Assembly: GCF_050948215.1 (NCBI RefSeq)
Contig: NC_135157.1
Location: forward strand, 3,844,001 to 3,908,000
DNA: 64,000 nt
Direction: 5' to 3'
DNA from: Halictus rubicundus
Lineage: Eukaryota > Arthropoda > Insecta > Hymenoptera > Halictidae
This document shows positions 35,800-47,186 of the stretch, piece after piece. The translations under genes were made by a program, and so were the position numbers. Every line of letters begins with the position of its first letter. Position 1 is the first letter of the stretch. The notes under the pieces are model-generated. The model searched no databases, was not told where the DNA came from, and saw only the letters and a program-made list of their open reading frames with translations.

Positions 35800-36149
35800 T
35801 AGCAGTTGCAGTAGAACCTCCTTTATCCGAACACCGTGCGGCATGCTGTAGACAAAAATCGAATTGATTGTTGTTCGATTTTAAACTAATTGTTTGATGA
35901 TATTTGTTATTAAGTAAGCAATGTAAATGTAAAGATTGATTGCCAAAAAATCGATAGAGAATTAGTAAAAATTGATTAAACATCGAAACCTAATTAACTA
36001 GAAAATCAGCTCATTTGTTCAATATGTATTGCGGTTCCTTGACGAGTGTTAAATCGTATTTGTTGCACCTTAAATAAGGAGAATTTGAACAGAGGTACTT
36101 ATGTACAATTGTAATTTCCAATTAAAAAATTTTTTTCTTTCTTCAGAAA

Positions 36150-36475
36150 GTAATTTAAAAGAAAATGGTATAAAATATCCTATAGTTTTGATAGTTTTGT
36201 TTCAAGGAGGTGTTGTATTACGTCGTCATGTAAGTTTTTTCTGCTACAAACTGCTGCACTGGATGTTATTCATTTGTTTAGAGAAATTCGGCAGACTTAT
36301 TCCGAGAAGATGTCAAAAGTTATACAAACAATTTGCTTTTTATTGAATATAAACACAGTATACAATGAAATGGAAGAGAAAATTAATGTTTACTGTTTGG
36401 CGCTTGAAAAGCCAATGGGAAAGATTATTCCTGAAATCGATATTATTTACTTCAATGTCATAGCGTGTGGTTAGA
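36150..36475 (+). pseudogene. Decayed pogo/Tigger-type DDE transposase fragment
   Basis: In one frame bases 36151-36228 read SNLKENGIKYPIVLIVLFQG, similar to the segment of pogo/Tigger transposases just before the second catalytic Asp (x-P-V-V-L-x-x-D-G-H). The Asp-Gly-His itself is not preserved. In another frame 36238-36474 reads LLQTAALDVIHLFREIRQTY then SEKMSKVIQ, similar to the family's LQPLDV-x-x-F-x-x-L-x-x-x-Y block. The frame is broken between them. Assignment rests on these two patterns plus pogo-like tips on both sides. Confidence 0.35.
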
Positions 36476-36593
36476 TACTAAAATAAGTATTGAAAATATT
36501 TTAAGTGACCCTATACATACATATATTGATGTTTGTCCCGAATCCCTATTTAAATGCCGCACAGTGCAATTAATGCTAAACCTCATATGTATA

Positions 36594-36928
36594 CAGCCTG
36601 TCCCAAAAATGTTGTATTTCCTTGACAGGTATAATTCCTGAGATCATTTGAAATAATTTTTTCCTTTTCGAAAATGTTCTCCGTGGCTTTGTTAAGGAGT
36701 TATTAACGAAAAACACGGACCAATCAGAGCGCGGCTATAGTTGAGCGTAGCGTTGGAATTGGCTGAGTCAGAATCCGTCTGCTGTATCCGCGCTCTGATT
36801 GGTCTGTGTTTTTCGTGAATAACTCCTTAACAAAGCTGCGGAGAACATTTTCGCAAAGGAAAAAGTTACTTCGAATGGCGTCAGGAATCGCCCCTTTCAA
36901 GGAAGTACAACATTTTTTGGACATCCTG
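36594..36928. mobile_element. Foldback MITE, 335 bp, arms about 145 bp
   Basis: TA at 36592-36593 and 36929-36930. Tips CAGCCTGTCCCAAAAATG and, mirrored, CAGGATGTCCAAAAAATG. The arms continue with GTTGTA-TTCCTTGA, GAAAATGTTCTCCG, CTTTGTTAAGGAGTTATT and ACCAATCAGAGCGCGG, then a loop of about 50 bp. The arms are about 85% matched by eye. It is nested in the pogo-like relic. Confidence 0.88.
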
Positions 36929-37006
36929 TATAGGAACTCTTAATCGAGCCTCTATTATCTGAACGGCCTTGTACCCTGGCGCGTTCGGATAAACGAGATC
37001 CTACTG

Positions 37007-39652
37007 TACTCGAAAGGATGACTAACCTCTGACGAGACGCATCGTAAAATCGCGTATCTCGCGATGAATTACCGGGAAAGAATTTGTAAACGCAACGGCG
37101 CTCGCTCGTTTCGCTTTAGAAGCGGATTCGAACGTTTCCTGCGGCGTTGAATTACGATAGAACTTCCATCCGAGTTCCTCACGTGCGAGATTAATCGGCG
37201 ATCATCTCCCATCCACGCTCGTGTGTGTTTACGTCTGCCTAGCGGAGCCTCGGTTGATTACACGCAATGCCTGATAATAGATCACCTGCTGCCCCGTTCA
37301 CGCTAATAGCAGGTAATATTCACGACGCTACCATGCCGACAGCAGGCTGGCTGGCATTTCCCGTGATCCGATTCCCTGACGTTCACGGACCTTCTTTCTT
37401 TCACCGACGGAGAACCTTTCCTCTTATTGAATCGAATTAATCTTATCCGGATTGCATGACTCCTCCCCGACGACAGTCTTCCGCGTTCTATTATTATGAC
37501 CCGGTTTACGCTCCCGGCGAAGGCGACAGCGCCTATCTTTTCAGCCGGCAATTCATTTTCCAACTTAAAATTCAATTTCGAAGCCGATCTCGCCCGATCG
37601 CCCGGCGAGAACGTTCTTTCATTTTCGGTGGGAAGTGCTCTTGAATTTTTAGCGTTGCTGCAGAATTACCTTATTCAGGCAGTCCTTTGCTTTCGAACAT
37701 ATTTAAGGATTCAGGTCGATTATTACATCTCGGGACACTGCTGGCGTCAGTGACGTTTCTGGGTGCACTAATGCTGTTACGGTTGATCCCTTGTGTACGT
37801 ATTGTGTTACATACGTGTAGAATCTTGTGAAGATGTGTAAAAATACTTGCTTATATTTTTTTGCTTCGTATTGAGCATTTAAAACCTGGGCAGAGATTTG
37901 TTCTGCCTTATTTTATAATTTACATAATGTACGTCATTAGTAGAGGAAGGATTTTATGCATTTATGACAAAAAGCTTGTAGAATGAAATTGAAAACAGCA
38001 GGATAATCAGAAGAATTTATGAGTGTCTATAAATTATTTTTTAACTCGATAAAATCGCCGAAGAAAGAAACGAATTTGTATAATTCTATATTTCTATATT
38101 TCTGTATTTCTATAGTTTTATATTTTCTGATAAAGATCCGCAGTTTAGTCGTTAGGTACGTATTACTTTTTTTTAAGAGATCGATCCGTGGGTCAAAATA
38201 GTCCCGAGCACCGCTATCGCAGGGTGAAGCGTCGGAATTATGCATGAAATACATTTCATTGATGTGATGTTATTAACCTCTTTACGAATTAAATGAATTT
38301 TGACATAATCGAAGTAAATCATTTATTATTCGTGTAAGCTTAACAATGAATTTTCGTGTAAATTCATAACAAGTACGTTCCTGGGATGATGATGAACAAG
38401 TTCCCGGTGATATTTGTTGTTAATGTGGAACAATATTTCACGCGAACGTGTACAATAACGTAGAAATACGTGGACTATTCAAGACATCGATGTACGTGTG
38501 TACAAATTTTGTGGCCGTCAATTCATTTTCAATTACAAGCTAGGGGATGGGTAAATCATCTTTTCAATTTTATGTTAACTATTAATTTTATATTATATTT
38601 TATTTTATTAACATTTTCTTTACGTATAACATGAAACGTCAACGTTTAAACCTTACACACTCCCCAAAAGTTGCCCCGAAATTTCTCAATTAATTAAATT
38701 ATATTCGCTCACCAACTTTCGTTTTACACTTTCATTCACCGATTGTGTTTTGCCCGTGACCTCATATTTTAGAAGAATGCATGAACGGACAACGACAGAG
38801 TAGAAACAAATTTTAATGGTGTTTCACTCGTGATCTCATATATTTGGCAACGATGCATCGTACTGCATACAGGACCAACAACGACAAAGTAACAACAAAT
38901 TTTCCAGCACCTAAACCGGAAAACGAGTGCATTTTTTCTGGGAGGATCGCGCCAGGGTTAAAAACCTTCACGATGATAAACGATCGCCGATTAATTACAC
39001 GGTTCCCTCTGATTTTCGATCGCGCAACAAACGATCTCGTTAGCGTTTCTGTGTGCCCACGTGTACGCGGCGCGACGCGACGTGCCTAGATCACTGGTTG
39101 TCCAGAGATTTTGCACAGTTTGCGTTTACCGGCCTGTGCAAACAGCCAGGCAGGCCGGCACATCGATGACTACAAACGGCTGAAAGGATTCACGTGATGG
39201 AGAAAGATGCGAGGTGCGTCGCTTGTAAGAGACGGAGAAAGAGCAGGCCAGAGGGGGCAGGGACAAAGGATGAGGCACGAGAGCCTGTTTCCGTATAATT
39301 ACAATGGACATCGCCGAGGCCGTTGTGTATTCTGCGGAACAGCGACAAGCCAACTAGCTGGTCGCCACTGTAACTACCAATCCTCCATCTTCGTGCCCTG
39401 ATCCCTCATGCCCTCCCTGCACCCCGAAACTCCTCACCAGATTTTCCGTTAGAGACCCGTGAACCCGTAATGATACGTTAATATCCCCGCGGCGATCTAT
39501 CAACACCGTAAACTCGTGCTCCGCCTGTTGCGAATGGATAATACACTCTAACTTTTACAGTTATGCTCTGCCGAACACCAGGGAAAATGGAATCAAAGTG
39601 ATACCGTTTTTGACCGTCATATACAAGTCTCGTTACACAACCACTTCAAATA
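37007..39652. other. No gene seen; GC-rich ends, AT-rich middle
   Basis: 37007-37640 and 38880-39420 are CpG-rich, with frames lacking motifs. 37800-38800 is AT-rich and contains a GATCCGCAGTTTAG MITE-tip fragment near 38132-38146. Confidence 0.42.
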
Positions 39653-39830
39653 CAGTGAACTCTCGATATATGTCGACAACGCGGGTCTTGTCAGCATCGT
39701 GTATCATCCAGGAGACATACCCGAGCCGTGTTATGTTTACGGTCCCTCACGGAATATATCCCGCGGTAGTGGGGATAATTTCGCGACGTTTATCATCCAG
39801 GCCTTGGCGACTTATATAGAGAAATCAGTG
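39653..39830. mobile_element. TA-flanked MITE, CAGTGAATTC family, 178 bp
   Basis: TA at 39651-39652 and 39831-39832. Left tip CAGTGAACTCTCGATATATG, right tip TATATAGAGAAATCAGTG. It lacks the CGAGGCCTCTCGAGCTTC block of the 206-bp copy. Confidence 0.87.
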
Positions 39831-41452
39831 TAACTCGTTATTTGTTATATCAAAAATTTCCCAGGGAACATACAGTGCTGTAATCTGCTTTATGTTTTTT
39901 TGCTTTTTTATCGAGACATGAGGGTCGCCTTTAGTTTTTTAGATGGAATCCCCCAATATTTTTTCTCGAATTCGTTTGAAGCACCATATTTTGCGTAAAA
40001 AGGTATTACCTTTTTTATTCAGACTCATCGATGTACTTCTGTGAAAAGTTGCACTGCAGGATAATATTGCTTGTTAAACTTTACAATTTTTTTTTCTATT
40101 TTCAACAAAAACCGAGTTATAATTCGGTGTAGTTGCTAAATGCACCTTACGTGTTGTGATACAAAATTGATTTCCACCCCTGAGGGATACCTGTGAAATT
40201 ACTGTATAAATTTCAACACGTCGAGGGGATTTGACGAGGGTATTTTTAATACAAATTATGTTCATTTACTGGGAAGTGTTTATTCACTGGACAGGTCGCC
40301 TTTTATTCTGTGCTACTTGGTTTAATTGCATCTGTTGCTCCCGGGCGGTAGAAGTTTCGCCCGAGGGATGGGGGATAGGAAATTCAGGTTATTCGGAAGA
40401 TTAGTGCGATGTTTAGATAAATAATTTACCGGTGAATCGCTACTGTCCGACAAAGTTTCGCGTGGGTGGAAACTGGGTTCCCGCTTGTCCACTAGTTTCC
40501 CGGTCGGTTCCTTCCCCTTTAACTTTACTTCCGTTTCGTAACCTTCTTGAACCTGCACCGCCCACGCCGATTCATCCATCCCCCTTGTCGCTTGTGCACC
40601 TAACTAGTTCATTATCCGAGGCGAAGTTAACTCCGCGACGTAGACGGGGGGAGGGTCGGCCATTAGGTTCGCCATGCGCGCGTGTACGTGTCCGTTTATT
40701 TAGTCGACGCCGGAAAATATTTCTCAAGGGCCCGCAAGAAACCGCCTCTCGGCTACACCCCTGCCCCAGCCCGTCGCTAAACTTTATACATCAAATCATG
40801 GCAACAAAATGTTATTCAATTGTGTACTCCTGGCTGTTTCGTTTTGCGTCCCCTTTCCTGCATGCGCCCAGCTAAAAGGTATATTAACGAGGTAAAAAGA
40901 TGGCGGGATTTATTCCGGCCCGAATCGAAAGCAACGCACCGCGACTGGGTTATTTAAATCGGTGAATTGAATTTATGCTTCAGAGCAAATTTGCTTCAGT
41001 TACGCCACTTGCCGTGACAGTCTTTCCCGCGTCCATTGAAATTGTTGATGTGTCTGAAATTTGAAACCTTACTCTCGCGAGCAAATCTTTATGCATCGGT
41101 GGTGCTTGCAAATCTATAAAACGCAAGGAAGCGTGCAAACGTTAAAGGATATTGTTGTCTTAGTTTTACATGCAGGAACTTCGTAATCAATTGAATGAAT
41201 TATTTACTTCATTCTGTTTGTGTTCAAATAATTTATGGAGATGGAATACTGCAGAAACTTTAGAAATCTGGTGATACGTATCCATTGATTTTCTTTTTCT
41301 ATATAATTCTACATTTTTTAAGACGGTGCAGTCATTCACTATGGTCTCATTTTAATCGCGCCATCTTTTCATACTTCTGCGGAAGATGAAAATAATGTTG
41401 ACAATGCAGGATGCACAGAGAGATTATTTGGCGAAATAAAGAATATGTAATA
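39831..41452. other. No gene seen; GC-rich 40330-40990
   Basis: A 147-codon + frame at 40432-40875 lies in CpG- and C-rich DNA and has no recognisable domain. The flanks are AT-rich. Confidence 0.4.
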
Positions 41453-41635
41453 GACTGCGAATCTTTATGCAAAATAAAAATTGTCAGAAATAATAATAGG
41501 CAGAATTCAAATAAAAATGTATTTTATCTCAACCATTTTAACAAGTTGTAAATAGTAATAGTAATTACTTCTTCTAATATTTTCTCTGTTTTATCGTTTA
41601 TTCCTTTCTGCCATAACTGCATAAAATCAGGAGTC
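41453..41635. mobile_element. MITE with GACTGCGGAT tips, 183 bp
   Basis: TA at 41451-41452 and 41636-41637. Left tip GACTGCGAATCTTTATGCA then AAATAAAAAT; the right tip TGCATAAAATCAGGAGTC is more decayed. Same family as 35561-35799. Confidence 0.75.
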
Positions 41636-42823
41636 TAGTAATGGATCAGTTTGTCTCGTGTAGTAGTGAACCGATTGTTACCAGAGAACAAACGTAGCCT
41701 TGGAAACGAAACGAAACTTAAATGTTCCTCAGATTCTGTTGCTTCAGCGTGGACAAATCGTTTCTGCAACTGTCTGTTTTGTTGGAAATTTGTTCTGGCG
41801 TCAAAAAGTTTCTCGATGTTGTTCCGGTGGGGTCAGAGCTTTATATACTTCAAGGATTCATGCTTCACAGTTTCGGTTTATCGATAATTACTGGAACAAC
41901 TTTTATTTCTGCGTTCTTAGTACTTATAGTAATAGTGTAAAATAATTCTAAACACTCTGTGAGCGATGAATAATCGGACTTCATCACGCCAAAATAAATT
42001 TTCTACTCCAATTTCGGCGACGGGAGAGTGTTATACAGGACCAACGAGCGTCGTGGCGTCATGTAAACGGTACAGATTCCCGTCTGCGGGCTCGACGGGT
42101 TCAGAAAAACCGGATTTGTGAACCGTGAGTCCGGTCGAGTCCATTTTTTCGTTCTGTCGACGGACACGCGCGATGTGCGACGCGCCTGTAGAATTAGTTA
42201 GGAAGCTAATTGCAGCACCACCTCGTTTTAATTCCATTATACGGGCCGCGTCGTGTAGATGCAAATTTCCCCCCTCCCCCCACCCCCGTGTCGACGCGAA
42301 CCCCGCGCGTTCCCCCCTTATCCGCCCGCGCGACGCGTCTACGTCGCGTTGAAACCTCGCTCGACATCATACGCTCTCGCATCCTTTCGCAGCTCGCCGC
42401 CCGGGGAACTTTCCGAATTATCTTGTAACGAGAGGCGACGTCAACGTTCGCAATTACGAGCGACGCCGACGCCAACGCCGACGCCGACGCCGTCGCCGTG
42501 ACTCCGAGACGCTCCTCGCGCACGCTATCGGTGTATTAACGGATATGCGCCCCGCGCGCCGGCTCTGTTTCCGGAAGTTTAAGCACTCCCTGAACCGGCC
42601 GACAATTGAAACCGAGAGTCCCGCGCCAGCCCCTAAGAAGCTTTTGTCGTTCGAGCGTTATTATTGCGCGTGATGCGATTCTGTAATCTGCCGACGAATG
42701 GATAACTGCGTAATCTGGATGAACGAATGTTGTTTCTTGGCAATCGAGCTGCGAACTTATTGCCGTGCAAATGTGGGAAAATTTTATTTGAAATGAAAAT
42801 AGTCAATTATATCAAATAGTCGA
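41636..42823. other. GC/CpG-rich island with C-runs and (GACGCC)n; no gene recognised
   Basis: 41990-42720 is strongly CpG-rich. C-runs at 42269-42287, 42301-42304 and 42312-42317 fit a G-quadruplex pattern on the minus strand. 42461-42499 is a hexanucleotide (GACGCC)n array. Overlapping frames are composition-driven. It could be an exon or promoter island of a gene that I cannot see. Confidence 0.45.
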
Positions 42824-44063
42824 AATAATCAATTATTTTGAAAACTAAAACAAACTTTGTAGTAAATTTAAGTTTTTATTTCTTAATTTATTATATAATC
42901 TCCATCATTATCAAGAACAGTTTGCCATCTTTCCTGCAAATTTTCAATCCCCCTCTTATAGAAGTCCAGGGTTCGTGAAGCAAAATATGACTCGAGGTGT
43001 CTCCTTACATCTTCTACAGAAGTGAATGTTTTATTTCTTAAATAATGTTCCAGAGATCTGAAAAGATGATAGTCAGAGGGAGCAATATCCGGTGGGTACG
43101 GGGTGTGCCGTAAAACTTCCCATTGCAATTCTTTGATTATTTCCTGAGTGAGTTTCGCTGTATGGGGCCGGGCATTGTCAATTTGCAGTATTACACCTTT
43201 TCTGTGGACTAAAGATCTCTTTTTCAATAGTTCTGAATACAGCCGTTGTAATTGCTGACAATACAACTCAGAAGTAACTGTTTCTCCAGGTTTCAACAAC
43301 TCAAAGTGAATTATGCCACGACAGTTCCACAGTACAAATGCACAGTAACACCTTTCTAAGTGATAAGCTAGGTTTAGGGGTTGATATTGCGGTTTGATTT
43401 GCAGAAACCCATTGCTTGGAACGCTTTATGTTATCATAAACAATCCATTTTTCATCTCCGGTAACGATTCTGTTAAGAAATGGATCTCTACGAAATCTGG
43501 ATAGCAATGAAGTGCAAATTGATCGACGAATATTCTTGTTGGTCTCAGATAATTGATGCGGTACCCATATTCCTTGCCTATATGCCTTTCCCATTTCGTG
43601 TAGGTGCCTTTGTATAGTTGACCATGTGGACCCAAGGCTTCTCGATAATTCTTGTATACTTAATTTTGGATCAGCTTCCACTAGAGATTTTAGGGTGTCA
43701 TTATCAAATTCAACTGGTCGTCCACTACGAGGCCTGCCAGAGAGACCATAATCACCAGCAGCAAACCTTCTGAACCAACGTTGACACTTGTAGACCTTCA
43801 ATACATCTCCATAAACATCGCAATTTTTCTTTGTTGCTACCGTTGCATTAAATCCCGCATGAAAATGAAAAAGTATGCAATGAAGAATATGATCCTCGGA
43901 AGGTACGAACGCCGCCATTTTATTACAGGGTTGTACAAAAATTATACTTTTTAGAATATTTAGAACACAGACTGCTTTACCGAAAACTATAAAAGAATAC
44001 GTGTTTCCTCTTCAACGATCGGTACAGAACTAAAGACAAATTTTTTGAAAACAATTGATTATT
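42824..44063 (-). mobile_element. mariner element 1, 1240 bp, nearly full length
   Basis: Imperfect terminal inverted repeats AATAATCAATTATTTT (42824) and, inward from 44063, AATAATCAATTGTTTT. The right flank is TA (44064-44065), the left GA (decayed TA). Total length and the position of the transposase frame (42883-43918, minus) fit a mariner of about 1.25-1.3 kb. It lies in AT-rich repetitive DNA. Confidence 0.85.
42883..43918 (-). pseudogene. mariner transposase, one frameshift
   Basis: The frame runs from ATG at 43918 (MAAFVPSEDHILHCILFHFH) to TAA at 42883. At about 345 codons it has the normal length for the family. The paired helix-turn-helix N-terminus covers residues 1-110 (GRPRSGRPVEFD linker near 70). 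The WVPHQL-type motif follows. Catalytic residues of the DD34D triad are present: first Asp in TGDEKWI, second in QIDNARPH, third in PPDIAPSDYHLF. The reading frame is lost once, near 43325-43335, where about four extra bases follow the LCI segment; the + 1 frame then continues to the end. From memory the WVPHQL to YDN region is nearest to cecropia-type mariners such as Hsmar1. It cannot encode a full protein without the frame correction. Confidence 0.93.
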
Positions 44064-45683
44064 TATGGGTACCCCTAATAGTTTACTACGTGACACGGAA
44101 AAGAAATTTTGTAAAAATTGCAATTGGTCGGGATTGTAGAGAAAATACTCTTGTCAATTATGTATACATTCTGAAAATTTCATCGAAATCGTTTGATGCA
44201 AAAGAAAAACGACAGACATCGGAAGATGTAAGAACTCTCAGATATATTATAGTTACATACCGAAAATCGTGAAATACTGCAATTTTCGCCATTTTGTTTC
44301 GTTTGTATCTCATTGCAACGTTGGCCGATTTTGATGAAATTTTCAGAATGTACTCAGAAATTATACGGAATTTATAATTGACATGGATCTACGAAACGTA
44401 TTTTTTAAATTTTCAATATAGGCTCACACAAGATAGTTGCATAAAACAACCTTTAGTATTTTCTCTGCAATTCCAAACAATTGCAAGTTTTGAAAATTTC
44501 TTTCTCACGTCATGTAGTAAACAAATTGTTGTAGCTTCTCAAAAAAGTCGTATGATCCAAAGTTTAAAAAGTTATCTTGCTTATAAGTATCCGAGTATTA
44601 ATGCGTGTCACTGTAACTATTTGGGATAATTTATTTTGTAACTTTTGGTATTTTTTATGCACTGATTATCATCGCACATGATCATCGTCTGAGAACGGTG
44701 ATAACATAGCAACTAAAATGATGCTGCTAAAGTGTTCTATATAAAGCAATAGTACTAAATTGTTTATGTATATCAAATGCAATTAAGTAACAGTGGAAGT
44801 AAGAAGTAGTTTTAATCTGTGCATAGTGTGACTCTGTTCTGCTGGAATATAAAGTGGAGCTGTTCTTCACAAACGTCGCAGAAAGTTAATAGTATTGATT
44901 GAAAAGTTCAAATAAAAATTGTACTTAGTTTTACTGCTGTCTTAAAAATTTGTATGGATATAGTCTAGAGATTTATTGCAGTGTCAGTAATAAATTCACC
45001 CGGTTTAACTATTCTTTCCTAAATTGAATGGCTCTATGATGTCATTGGACATTATACTTATGTCTGTTTAAGTTGACTGTGTCATGATATTTCTGAAATT
45101 GAATATCATATATAAACTTAATTTTTATGATATCCAGTATTAAAATTTTTGACATACTTAAATAATAACTCACCATAAAACATGCTCTAACAAGTTTTAT
45201 AAATTCATCCAGTTTGTTTAGCTAAGAAAATCCATTTGCATTACTAGTTTCAGATAACAGGTCTAACAACAGAACCTGGTCACGAATTAATTTTATTGCA
45301 TTTAAGTAAAGTGGATTAAACTTGAAGTGCTAGATATCAAAATAGAACATTGTAGAATACATCAGTGTTGTACAGATGATCAACTTTATCACAGTCCGTA
45401 ATGACCCCTGCTTTTTATCTTACTAACCTAGTCAGCATTTAATTTTCCTTGGGCCGATTAAAAATATCGGAAAAATGCAGGCACTTCTATAGATCATTTC
45501 TATAAATGAAAATGACCTTGGAAGGTCAACTCGATCGGTTATCGGTTCCATAGGAAATATAATTTACGATAGAACGTTCAGACGTCGAATTGAATTGTGC
45601 TCTTAATTATCGTTGAAATCCTCGAATCTCCGTCTTCGTTAACCGTACATAATCCACGGTGCTATTGGTCTCAATTTTCAATT
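44064..45683. other. AT-rich repeat-like DNA, no gene seen
   Basis: 44045-44640 has words typical of dispersed repeats (GATTTTGATGAAATTTTCAG and its inverted counterpart CTGAAAATTTCATCG near 44171-44185 and 44331-44347). No coherent coding frame. Confidence 0.45.
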
Positions 45684-45763
45684 AATTTTCCCGTGTTCTT
45701 TTTCTGTTCCAGGTAAGTTCCTACATCGAGTCGAGAGTACTCTCCGTCGCCGTGAACGTAAGT
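45684..45763 (+). promoter_or_regulatory. Recursive-splice (ratchet) site with a downstream 45-nt RS exon
   Basis: A long pyrimidine tract (CCGTGTTCTTTTTCTGTTCC) is followed directly by AG|GTAAGT, with the junction at 45712/45713. A 3' splice site fused to a perfect 5' splice site is the recursive-splice consensus known from long insect introns. Branch-point-like TTAAT and TCAAT words lie 15-35 bases upstream. Forty-five bases downstream a second strong donor, GTAAGTAA, begins at 45758. The 45-nt interval is open in two frames (one reads VSSYIESRVLSVAVN), so an in-frame microexon is the alternative. Transcription would be on the + strand. Confidence 0.6.
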
Positions 45764-46626
45764 AACAATTGAATCAATTTGGCATCATTATACCGGCAGA
45801 CGGTACAAAAGAAATTCCTTTGCTCTCCGTTCTCCTTTATCACTGCCGCGGCGCTTTGTCGCGGCGCATAAAGCACCAGGCGTAAAGGATAAAAAGGAAG
45901 TGTGCCGAAGAATTCATTATGATTTAATAACGTTATCGATAACCCGACCGGCTCCTGTCAGTGGGTAAAAGCGTCGCTAAACCAGACTATCGATATAATC
46001 GTTTTCCTCGCTTAATTAGTGCCGGGAAACGGAGGCGCTCGCCGGCTAGGGCTATTAATTATAAATGTCTAAGTCCCGTGACGCAAAGGCGCCAACTTTG
46101 CACCGGCATTGTGCCCTAGATTTCGGATCAATTTGTTATCGAGCCCCCGTAACTTTGAGAGCCCCTCCCCTGGAAGACGTCTTTGCGATCAGATACCGAA
46201 AAACGCAGGATACGGGATTTCCGTAGCCGACGAGGCCGGAAACCGCAGATACGCGCCGCGAAGTTGATGTTGACACGGAGTCGACGACTCGTCAGGGACG
46301 TTCCCCTAATTGTTTGCCGATGCGAACACGGGCTCTCGATTCTCTCGATATTTGACTTGCGCAACTGAAGCCGGAATCGTAAGTTAATTTTCGCCCCGCA
46401 GGTAGTTTCGTCAGGGTATTTCTCGCTTTCGGAACGCTTCGCTGAAATGAATGTGTCGCCGGCCAACTTCGTCGCGTTGTAGAACATCCTTGATTGCATA
46501 TCTGTTCTTCGGCTCGAAACGATAAAGGGATTGCTTCCAAGCTTTACCGACGCCTCATTTTTGTAGTCTGCTTAGCTTGGAAGAATGCACAGTCGTTCCT
46601 TTGTCATGTGACTTTGCATCGCACTA
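45764..46626. other. GC-rich stretch, no gene recognised
   Basis: CpG-rich, non-repetitive DNA after the splice signals, with frames of up to 123 codons and no recognisable domains. Intronic if the ratchet reading is right. Confidence 0.4.
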
Positions 46627-47186
46627 CAGTAACGTCTGGACATATGTGATAGAGTTATCTTTATACCGCGACAAATTTTTATTTTGTTTGTAATACATTT
46701 TTATCAACATATCTATGTCATTTTTCTGGTCAAAATGAGTCACGAGATCATATTTACTTACAAATACAGTAAATAAACCCATATAACACAGAAAATGTAC
46801 AATAAATTCACCATTTATTCACTATTGAATAAATAATTCAATTTAATGTGATCCATATAGATCACGATTCGTTGTACAAATCGGTAAAAATTGAATCTAT
46901 CATTATAGCTGGATAACTGTTCCATTATCTTTTATCCGAACATTCGATATTAAACAAGAAAATATTTTAATAAAAAAAAAAATACCACTTAAGTCAGTGA
47001 AAGTCCCGTAAAAAAATAATGAAAAATAAAGAAGTTTTGTAATTGGATTAGTAAGATTAGTAGTTACGTTCACACCGAGGCAGCTTGAGCTTCTCAGTCC
47101 CTCGCGGGGTATGCTCCTCAGTGGAGGGGATAGGCGAACTGACTAAGATCGTGTAGCTCCGTTGGACTTAGATCAAGACTTTACTG
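46627..47186. mobile_element. TA-flanked element, CAGTAACGTCT ends, 560 bp
   Basis: TA at 46625-46626 and 47187-47188. Left tip CAGTAACGTCTGGACATATG; the right tip inward is CAGTAAAGTCTTGATC. The AT-rich core shares GTGAAAGTCCC, TAAAAAAATAATG and AAAAATAAAG words with 28190-28450. 47090-47130 shares CTCGCGGGGTATGCTCC with the CAGTGAATTC family. Non-coding. Confidence 0.72.

Larger units (their letters stand above)
35809..37006 (+). mobile_element. Pogo/Tigger-like DNA transposon relic, about 1.2 kb
   Basis: Left tip CAGTAGAACCTCCTTTATCC (then GAAC) starts at 35809. The mirror GTTCGGATAAACGAGATCCT then ACTG ends at 37006, followed by TA. The interior carries decayed coding sequence resembling the pogo/Tigger DDE domain (36150-36475), and a 335-bp foldback MITE is nested at 36594-36928. 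An intact element is usually 2-2.5 kb, so this one is deleted. The tip sequence recurs as fragments at 20113-20136, 21300-21314, 33267 and 53235. Confidence 0.62.

Noticed and set aside
36605..36930. Frame on the minus strand of the foldback (66 codons at 36724-36924)
   Set aside because: It lies inside the inverted arms of a MITE and has no homologue I recognise.
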